Part shown: positions 56,326 through 64,000 of the stretch, one piece after another
Layout: the number at the start of each line of letters is the position of its first letter
Numbering within the stretch: position 1 is the stretch's first letter
Assembly: GCA_030789695.1 (NCBI GenBank)
Contig: CM061132.1
Coordinates: 156,098,817-156,162,816, forward strand
Direction: 5' to 3'
Length of the DNA: 64,000 nt
From: Scilla litardierei
Lineage: Eukaryota > Streptophyta > Magnoliopsida > Asparagales > Asparagaceae
Made by a program: the position numbers and the translations under genes
Notes under the pieces: generated by a model
Told to the model about the DNA's origin: nothing
The model's database searches: none
Seen by the model: only the letters and a program-made list of their open reading frames with translations

Positions 56326-57960
56326 ACTCCCCCTGATCTGTAAAAGCTCTTAGGCTTTCAGATCTCTTAGGCTTATCTCATCACTCCTATTTACAATATT
56401 CCGAAAATGTACACAGATTACAAATTTTATCACCATCAAGCAGCTGCTGAATCCAGAAACTCTGGAGAGGTGTGCTAAGTTTCGTCGCCTCTGATGTGGT
56501 CTTCAGACTATATGGTCAGCTCCACAGACCCAGCCTCTATCCCAGTCGTCACTTGTATGTGATGTACCACCAGGCGCCCTTAAATACACCATTGGTGTGA
56601 TTCTGGAATGGTGAGGATCTCGGAATTATAGGATGATGTTGCCTTCATAAGTTGCTTTGCATATTTGCAGTAGATGGTCATCCCACTGTTGGTACCTGTT
56701 CTGTGATTTCTCAGTATAGGGACCTGACCTGTAACCTGCATTCGCATAAACATTGGAGGATGCTACTACATTTTGTAAGTCCAAATATTTCGACCCTTGG
56801 AGTAAGCGCAGAAGGCTTAACTCAGGTCTAATGGCCCTTTTTAGGTGCCAACTATCTCTGGGTAATGAGTTTACTGCAATTGCTATACCGGGACACATGC
56901 AGTTAGCCAGGAGTGCATGATTGCACTAAGATAAGGGACTTTAGGACCAGTTATATCCTCCCCCTCTTCCAGCGATCGGAAGGGTTCTTTTTGTTCATCC
57001 AGTAAGTATACCACCGTAGGTGTACTTTGGATGACAATGGTCCTTTTAATATCTCCAACGCACTTCTGGGCGTTTGTAACAGGATTCTATGAGCCATAAC
57101 TTTATATTTGCCTAGGTCTTTTTATTTCATGTTTAAAAGTCAGGCTTGTTCATGTAGTTCGGTTTTCTCTTCAGGAGATCCGGTGAGATTTTAGTTGTCT
57201 CCAACTATGATCTCTAATCCTGTTCTTTGCACAGATGCAAAGACAACCTTCAGTAGGAATCATTGACTTGTCAAATGATTCTCTTGGTTGTACATTTATT
57301 TATTATACTTGTATTTCTTCATTTGAATAGACGTCCCGAAGTCTATTCAGGTATTTTTTAAGGAAATGTGGAAATTATCTTTACCAGATATCCACGAAGG
57401 TATGCTGTCACAACATCCAATAACAGCATATCCATAATTTTCCTTCGCCAAATCGTAAGGTATTCGCTTTTGCTAACATAGGGAGACTGATGCATCATTT
57501 ATGAGACATGCTCATTTGAGTTTGTTCGATCCCTAGTTTCAGCGAAATTTTCTTTGGGCTATAGGTTGTACCTTATAGCATACGATTTTGTATTTATTTT
57601 TCTTATGTGTGTAATACTTTGTTTTATCCACAGGTTTGACACCTTTTTGGTGTCAGGACTTCAGGTCCGAACATTTCATGTTTCATAAGTGAGTCCAGCT
57701 CATCTTTTATTGCCACGTTCCACATTTTTGGCCAATCTCTACGTTTGCCTTCTAGCAACGGAGTGTGGAACGATAATTTACGAACATCATCACTTTTGCG
57801 ATGTATATGGCAATATGATACGTGAATACATTTGTCGACAATTTATGTTCTATCTGTCCAACACCTCCCCAGTACGTACAACATTTACTTAATTTCACTT
57901 TTTCCCGGCAATTCCTCTGCAGTGGATTCCGGGAAGGGTGATGGTGTGGACAGGAGCTCA
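56326..57960 (-). pseudogene. Copia RT/RNase H remains, heavily decayed
   Basis: On - the segment 56626-56898 contains VVASSNVYANAGYRSGPYTEKSQNRY in degraded form, recalling the DAGY..DPHK..SQTGY end of copia RNase H. Between 56900 and 57960 only short fragments survive in shifting frames. The polypurine tract and LTR follow on the left. Confidence 0.5.
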
Positions 57961-58006
57961 TTGTCCTGTGGTAGTATTGTCATAAGGTCTCCAGGAGTTT
58001 CTTGTC

Positions 58007-58960
58007 CTAGGAGCCTGGTGGTCTGCCTCTTTTCTGTTGAGGATCAGCCACTTCTGCTGCTGGTGGATTGCATCCATTCTCGGGGATGTCAATCCTAGCT
58101 GGAGTTTTTGCAGCAGGGATGTGTGATCTGACAATCTTCTGGTTGTCAATAAATGATTCCGGTAATTGGTAAACAGTGTTCTGTATGTGGAGGATCTTCA
58201 GGATCTCATCTACACATTGTATTGTTACCGGATCATAGTGGGTCAAACTTTTTGTATCCCACGTTATAATTTTCTTCGCGCCAGATTTTCTAGTATCTGG
58301 GCCTATTTTTGGGAAACTCGTCTCATCGAAATCACAGTCTTCAAGATGTGCCTTAAATGCGTCCCCCGTTTGGGGTTCTAGGTATCTTATAAGTGATGGT
58401 GAGTCAAACCCTGCATGGATACCTAGGCGACGTTGAATACCGTTTTGGTCCTCTTTGGTGGTGCAATGGGGATTTAAGACTGCGCGACAGAAGATTCTCA
58501 GATGAGAAATGTTCGGTGGCATTCCATATGCAAGTTGCATTGGAGACTCTGACCTCCAGAGGGTCTTATTTTCATTTACGATGCAGCATGCAGAGTTTGC
58601 ATGTCCCCATGTATCCATAGGCAATCGGGATTTAATGGACGTTCAGTCCATTGGAGTCTACTTTTCAGTGACTCTGCCGACCCATTTTGGGTATGAACAT
58701 GCGGCACTTGTATGTTCATTTTCAATTCCCGTTGATTGGCAGTACTCTTGAAAAGACTGGGAGGTATATTTCCCAACATTAACCAGACTTATTTACAACA
58801 TTTTATTGTCTGGGAAATGTGCCCGCAACATTTTTATTTTTGTGCCAATAGCTTTGGAAAAGCTAAGTTACGGGTCTGTAGTGGACACACGTACGAATAT
58901 TCTGAGGATGCATTTATCAGTACAGTGAAGTACTGAAATAGCCCACTAGGGGTGGTGGAT
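58007..58960 (-). pseudogene. Copia integrase, C-terminal half
   Basis: The open part (58624-58007) encodes WRSESPMQLAYGMPPNISHLRIF, then RRLGIHAGFDSPSLIRYLEPQTGD, CDFDETSFPKIG and a Gly/Pro-Arg end. This is the region after the DDE core of copia integrase leading to RT. Upstream (58625-58960) the same protein continues only in broken frames. Confidence 0.75.
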
Positions 58961-59099
58961 TTTATCCACATCTATCTCCTTGTATTCTTTTTGAGGAAGC
59001 GTGGAGATTCTATTTCAACTTATCGTGGAGATGGCCTTGCAACTAGTTTTCCCTTATTGTAAGGGATGCGAGGGATTTTTTCCCTTCTGAAGAATCTTC

Positions 59100-60678
59100 T
59101 GGTTCTTCGAGTCATACCCATAGGATAAGATGTGATGCATCATCACAAATCCAGGGTGGCCAAGTCCATCATGCCAGAGTAAAAACTCGGCTGATGTCGG
59201 GCACTTCAGGTGCTCCGTTTAATTCTGCTTCCTTTCTCCGAATCTTCGTATGGTGGAGGCCTATAAGGCTTTCAAAACGTTCAAGTGTGGATTTTACTCC
59301 TTTTCTTGAGACGTTGCATACAGTAATTTTTTTTTCTTTTTTTTCATTTACATTTGTTGTTTCCAAGTGGAATCCGTTGAAACGGATGTCCTTGAAACTT
59401 AGAAAGTTTCTTTTGGAATTCGGAGGGATTAGTGCATCCATTATTTTTGTGTCGTTTGGGGGCAACAGTGTTGCATTCCCTGGATTTTCAATATAGCCCT
59501 GATATTGGGCTCTGTATTGAGAGAATCGTACGTGTTTATTGTCTACTAATCATTTATAAGAGCAGTTTCAAAATATGAAACATAAAGGCACATGCATATT
59601 CAGATAGACATATTCATTTATTGTCTACTAAAATTTTTCAATCAAAACAGATTGCGTAATACAAAAGCTCTCATAACGTGAGATGTTCTAAACAATTTGC
59701 TAAGATAAAAGTAAAGGCTAGTCAAGCATGTCATTATTTTCGAAGTCGTCAGCTGAAAAACTTAACTGGAGCATCAGATGTCATCAGGTTTGTTTCAGCT
59801 TTATTTTTTTTGTTCTCTTTATACAAATCCTGGAGACGTTGCGGAGTTCGGCACACTCTGGACCAGTGGCCTTTTATGCCACAATTATGGCACTGGTCTT
59901 CCCATTCCCTCTTGGGTGGGGGTGCATAATTTTTGTCATTTCTGTGCCACGTGAACTTCCGCTTACTTCCATTATTTTGCTGCTGCTGTAAATTGCCCTT
60001 GGCATTTTTCTGTTGACCCCCCTACTGTGGTCTTTATTTTCTTTTATTATCCCTCTTCTTTTTGAAGGAAGAGGAATGGTGAGCTTCTGGTAGAGGGGTA
60101 GTGCCGGGAGGGCGCATATTGTAAGTGGCGAGGAGAAGCTCTCTGTTTTGCTCGGTCATGAGTAAACATGACAGCAGCTCAGAATACTTGGTGAACTTGC
60201 GTTCACGGTATTGCTGCATGAGTATCGCATCTTTTTCATGGAAGGTCGTATACGTCTATTCCAGCGTGCGATCTTCTGAGACTTTTTCACCACACAACTT
60301 CAGGCGTGAGGTGATGCTAAAAAGTGCTGAGTTGTACTCAGCAATGGACTTAAAGTCCTGTAGTCTCAGGTTCTCCCACTCATATCGTGCCCTTGGGAGT
60401 ATAACATCTTTCTGATGTTTATACCTGTCCTCAAGGGCAGTCCATAGCTCAAGTGGATCTTCGACCGTAAAGTATACAGCCTTTAAGGTCTTGTCCACAT
60501 GGCGGCGAATATAGATGATGGCTTGCGCCTTCTCTATATCGCTAACATTTTCTTTTTCAGCCACAGCAGCGATGAGGGACTTTGCCCGCATGTGAAACTT
60601 TACATCTAGCTGCCAGCTTAGATAGTTTCTACCTGATGCTTCCAGTACTTCGAAATTAACGCTTGCAATATTAGCCAT
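59100..60678 (-). pseudogene. Copia gag and gag-pre-integrase, decayed
   Basis: ATG 60678 begins MANIASVNFEVLEASGRNYL, then KAVYFTVEDPLELWTALEDR and LPRARYEWENLRLQDFKS: a typical copia gag. TAG at 60258-60256 interrupts it, after which TYTTFHEKDAILMQQYRERK and LLMTEQNRELLL continue. A CCHC knuckle CHNCGIKGHWSRVC lies near 59850-59895 and the gag-pre-integrase word LWHDGLGHPG near 59130-59190. The protease region between is unreadable. The lineage within copia is left open. Confidence 0.8.
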
Positions 60679-61430
60679 TTATCTAGCAGAGCACAAACAT
60701 GTATGAATTAATAATTAATCAAAGAAAACATTTTCATGTGGAGGCAATATTTAACGAAAAGCTAAACGTGTGGATCGGCCAGTCCCACAAGAAAGAGTCC
60801 AAAAGTCCACAGTCCAAATTATACAAATTTGCAGCTTGAATAAAATGAAAATACAACTTTGGAAACCCCGTGGGTCCCATATGATATCTCCATCTTCAAG
60901 CGTGGCCTCCGTCTCCATAGAAGTTGGTCTTCTTTCTTTGACATTTACATAAATTCCTCACTACAATTTCTCTCAAAAATAAAAGAAAAGTGCGGGAAAT
61001 AAACTGTGGGACTAAACGGCCGATCCAAAAACCACATTTAGCAATTCGTGCAGAAATATTGTGCTCATCAACATTTTCATCGGACATTTTCATCACAGGC
61101 GTCACAAGCATTAAATATTCGCAGAGATGGATAAATAATTTAATCACTTAATAATTATTGGACCACTGGGCAACGTCATACACCGTTAGGTTAGGTTACT
61201 AACGGCAGAGCGGTCGCAGGATCTTCCTAATTATTAAGTTTTAAATACAATGCACAACCACACATATAATATCCAACAGAATATACCAGAGATGCAAAGC
61301 ATGTAAATATGATTTTTGCAGAAAAAATCATTACAATGCAAAGGTTGTAAATTGAATGGGTTTAATCAATTAAATTGATTAAGAGCCCAAAATTAACATT
61401 TTCTTTGTCAGAGGAAAAAGTTTCTCTCAT
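60679..61430. other. Leader-like or unassigned sequence right of copia gag
   Basis: No PBS or LTR matching 55811-56325 can be found here, so the copia 5' LTR is missing or unrecognisable. The stretch ends in ctcat (61426-61430), directly before the Tat-type LTR. Confidence 0.4.
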
Positions 61431-62482
61431 TGTTTCAGAGTGTTTTCTCACTACAAAAGCGTTGACCGTGGACTACCCGGTCAACGTGGTCAAGGGGCCG
61501 ACTTGGGTCCCTCGGGTGCGTCGAGTCCGTGCAGACGCGGCGCGAATCGGAGTTGCGGATGACGTGGAGAACGTCGACTGGGCCGGGTCTGGATCCTCGG
61601 CCACAAGGGGGGTGAGGGGAAGCCTCGACCCGGTGTGAGACGCTCGGCCTCGGATGGTCGGATGACGAGGGATAGTCTCGGCGCCTCGTGAGCGGAGGGG
61701 AAGCCTCGGCTCGGACGTACGTGCTCGGCCTCGGTCGGACGGACGACGAGGGGTAGCCTCGGTCGTCTTGCTTGATGCGTGGCCGATGTGGGGCGGAGGG
61801 GAAGCCTCGGCCCGTGGATCTGACGTCCTCCTGTGCAGACGAGAACACTCGTCAGGGGGGCCGGACCTTGGTTCCGGCCAAATCCCCTCTGATGCCTAAG
61901 TCAGAAAGATGATCTGAAAGAGGAGGCTCGACGGAGACGGTCCGACTCGAGAGGAGATCGGAACGACGTCTACCGGCGCGAGCGGGGGAGGAAGGAGATG
62001 AAATGGGGGAACTAGGTCGTTGATGGAGTACCTTAGGTTTTAGTTACCTGAGATGCCGTCCCATGTCTAGTCGTCCTTCTAGCCCTTTTATAGGCCTCCC
62101 GTCGTGATTGCCCACGACCCACGTCCCTCGTCTGCCCCCGATCGTGCCCCCTCAATCCGTCTCCCCATCGCCGTTCCCTGCGCCATGCCAGCACCTCCCC
62201 ATTACGGCCCTTAAGTGGTCGCGGGCCTGGGGGAGCGGTTATCGCTGGAGTGGGCGAGTGACTTGCACGCTTCCGGGGCCGGGTTGGATCGCCGTTCGAG
62301 GGTCCTCTAAGGGGCTTTGCCGGGCGGGCCTGATCTTGCAGGCGGGCTTCTGATCGGTATTTGGGTTTCTAGCTCCATGTTCTTTCGGGCTTTGTTTGGT
62401 GGGCTTGGACCTCCCGTGACTTCGCGTAGTGGGCTGCGCCTTTGGGCCCATGCTGTTGGGCCTCCGTAAAATAGACGTATCA
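61431..62482 (-). mobile_element. Tat-type Ty3/gypsy 3' LTR
   Basis: A 1052-bp LTR on -, from TGATACGTCTATTTTACGG (62482) to ..TGAGAAAACACTCTGAAACA (61431). Its - strand end closely resembles the end of the other Tat-type LTR at 53240-53260. It has a TATA box GGCCTATAAAAGGGC (62083-62097) and, downstream on -, CTGACTTAGGCATCAGAGGG (61904-61885), matching the word at 32570. U5 is GC-rich with repeated aggggaagcctcgg units (near 61616, 61696 and 61797). The short ORFs on both strands are compositional. Confidence 0.72.
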
Positions 62483-62495
62483 ATTGCCCCCATCG
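62483..62495 (-). promoter_or_regulatory. Polypurine tract of the Tat-type element
   Basis: On - this reads CGATGGGGGCAAT immediately before the LTR start TGATACG, the expected place of the plus-strand primer. It marks this LTR as the 3' LTR. Confidence 0.7.
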
Positions 62496-62704
62496 GTGGG
62501 GCCGATCGACCTTGGTCGACTCGGTTCGACCGATGTGACTCCTGGGGTTCCGAGTGGTGCGTCAGTCGAGGCGTAGTCATAAATGAAGGTTATGATGAGG
62601 CGGATCGATTGGACTTTCCTTGGCACCGATTTCGAAATGCCGCCGGCTCTTTGAGGCCTGCCACGCGTTCCTGTCAAGCGTTTCGAATTCGCCCCTGGGT
62701 CTGA

Positions 62705-62712
62705 TATATAAG
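62705..62712 (+). promoter_or_regulatory. TATA box of the antisense ORF
   Basis: TATATAAG on +, about 143 bases before ATG 62855, is followed by a CT-rich leader free of ATG for most of its length. It points in the direction opposite to the element's own transcription. Confidence 0.55.
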
Positions 62713-62854
62713 ATCCCCGGCTACGTTGATCCCAACTTCTTCCTTGCTCTTCCCTCTGTTCTAGGCTTTCCACAAACTCGGAGTCTCCCGTCGCCTTCGT
62801 TCTCTTGTCTTCTCCAAATTAACAAAAAGTTAACTCCTTTCCCATCTTCATATT

Positions 62855-64000
62855 ATGGCTGCTCTTAGGATAGGTGGCTCGGGCCAAGGGGCGAGAGATC
62901 CTCCTGAGTCCAGGCGGGGCGGGCCTCGATCTGTGGGATCTGGTTCCTCCTCAAGGAGCAGTTTCCTCCGAGATAAAGGGAAGGGGAAGATCTTCCCGGA
63001 CTACGCTGGCGATGATGTGGCGTCGGCTGCCGTGCGACTTAATGTACCTCCGGTTATCCTCAGAACGCCGTCGAGGACTTCTCTTCTAGCGGCTGCGGAG
63101 ATCCGGGGAAGGTATCTCTGTTACCCGTACGATGTTCGAGTCCCCTTCATCGACGAGCGGATCTGCCTTCCGAGGAGCAATGAAGTCGGCGTCTACGTCG
63201 AGATGTTCCGCCTGGGTCTCCGTTTCCCGCTCAATCCCTTCTTTATCCAAGTCATGGAGTGCCTCATGGTACCCCTTTGCCAGTTCACCCCCTGTTCGAT
63301 TGCGGTACTGATGGGCTTCGTGATGCTCTGCTGTACTCGTGGTCTGGAGCCATCTCTCCCCCTTCTCTTCTACTTTTATCAGATCCAGACGGTCGGTCCA
63401 GGGTCATGGTTGCATCTTCGAGCCCACGCGGGGAGGGAATGCCTGATCGGGCTGCCCCGCTGGTCGGGGGACTGGAGCTCGGATTATGTCTTCGTGGTCT
63501 TCCTAGAGGATGCCCAGATTTTGACATGTTGGGGTGGGTCGGGTCGGCCTTGCCCAACGCTAGCCCTCTCTGAGGCTGATCAGGCGGCCGTTGCGCTGCT
63601 GTCGGCCCTCCCCTTGGAGGCGAAGTCCGTCTGGCCTTTGTTGGACGACCTGCTCCTGAAGGCCGTCTTGTGGTCTCCGGGTAGGTCGCTTTTTCGGTCC
63701 TGGATTGCCCCGTGGCTTACCCTGATTTTGGTTTCACTTGCAGGAATGGCTGGTCGCGAGTTCACCCGTAATGTTGATGAGCTGATCCGTCGTGGAGCCG
63801 CTCGGAGCCGAGGTAGCACCTCTGGAAGGGCACCTCGGTGGACCGTTGAGGAGGAGGTGCGCCGAGCCGAGCCCTCCGTGGGCAAGGTGGTGGCCATGCC
63901 TCCCGCCTCTTCTTCTGGCGATCTCCTCCCCGGGGGTGTCGCAAGGGCCGGATCCTCCCCACCAGCCCAAGAGGCGGGGGGCAACGGCGGGTCCGGTGCA
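62855..64000 (+). CDS. Antisense extra ORF of the Tat-type element, gypsy-type transposon protein-like, incomplete
   Basis: From ATG 62855 (MAALRIGGSGQG) the frame is open for all 382 codons to the window end; no stop is reached. Residues ~1-50 are Gly/Ser/Arg-rich. Residues ~85-230 contain YDVRVPFIDERICLP, VYVEMFRLGLRFPLNPFF, QFTPCSIAVLMGFVMLC and PLLFYFYQIQTVGPGSW, which resemble the plant putative gypsy-type transposon domain (Transposase_28, PF04195). Function is unknown and no catalytic triad is visible. After ~residue 275 comes MAGREFTRNVDELI and a charged, Pro/Gly/Ser-rich tail. A 63-bp in-frame segment (63681-63743) has good splice ends (gtaggt..cttgcag) and may be an optional intron. 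The ORF lies next to the PPT and antisense to the element, like the extra antisense ORFs known from Tat-lineage retrotransposons such as Grande. Confidence 0.75.
   Translation, partial: MAALRIGGSGQGARDPPESRRGGPRSVGSGSSSRSSFLRDKGKGKIFPDYAGDDVASAAVRLNVPPVILRTPSRTSLLAAAEIRGRYLCYPYDVRVPFIDERICLPRSNEVGVYVEMFRLGLRFPLNPFFIQVMECLMVPLCQFTPCSIAVLMGFVMLCCTRGLEPSLPLLFYFYQIQTVGPGSWLHLRAHAGRECLIGLPRWSGDWSSDYVFVVFLEDAQILTCWGGSGRPCPTLALSEADQAAVALLSALPLEAKSVWPLLDDLLLKAVLWSPGRSLFRSWIAPWLTLILVSLAGMAGREFTRNVDELIRRGAARSRGSTSGRAPRWTVEEEVRRAEPSVGKVVAMPPASSSGDLLPGGVARAGSSPPAQEAGGNGGSGA

Noticed and set aside
61431..64000. GC-rich block considered as foreign or bacterial DNA
   Set aside because: LTR ends, PPT, TATA boxes and a plant-type transposon domain explain it; high GC is common in such elements.

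Overview
This is a window from a flowering-plant nuclear genome, most likely a dicot. It has multi-exon genes with GT-AG introns, plant-type LTR retrotransposons, MITEs, AT microsatellites and one assembly gap of exactly 500 N (31835-32334). No prokaryotic, organellar or CRISPR feature was seen. Three host genes are well supported. (1) The last four coding exons of a BRN/CELF-type RNA-binding protein lie on + at 14654-20942; its two N-terminal RRMs are not in the window. (2) A small conserved plant protein of unknown function lies on - at 28279-28692. (3) The first exon of an ESF2/ABT1-type ribosome-biogenesis protein lies on + at 29323-29533, divergent from (2), with a telo-box in the shared promoter; the rest of the gene is lost towards the gap. 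A fourth, weaker candidate is a small acidic ORF at 54322-54690 with three CACGTG boxes upstream and an AATAAA downstream.

Most of the rest is nested transposons, whose order of insertion can be read from exact target-site duplications (TSDs). On the left, 1569-11278 is an LTR-derived composite with outward-facing, inverted LTR ends and TSD TAAGC. Inside it sits a young chromodomain Ty3/gypsy element (2452-10201, TSD GCGAC, LTRs differing at 2 of 380 positions). That element is itself cut between protease and RT by a 1.8-kb solo LTR (5280-7086, TSD GATGG). On the right, a Tat-type LTR beginning in or beside the gap was hit by a Tekay-like chromovirus (32722-42713, TSD TCGGT) and a Sirevirus derivative (42741-52983, TSD GAGAT). 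The Sirevirus carries a 4.2-kb solo LTR (46721-50907, TSD CACGT/CACGC), which in turn carries a MITE. From 55.8 to 60.7 kb lies a decayed Ty1/copia element on -. From 61.4 kb to the end lies the 3' part of a GC-rich Tat-type element on -: its 3' LTR (61431-62482), PPT, and a long antisense ORF on + (62855 to the window end, open throughout) with its own TATA box.

The host genes are not an operon or a pathway. The only functional grouping is the head-to-head pair 28279-29533. The most interesting items are the antisense ORF of the Tat element, the inverted-LTR composite, a MITE superfamily whose terminal palindromes change while the core is kept, a probable 85-bp intron between gag and protease of the Tekay-like element, and a recurring CAG-to-TAG pattern of nonsense mutations. 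Lineage names come from motif recognition, not database searches.
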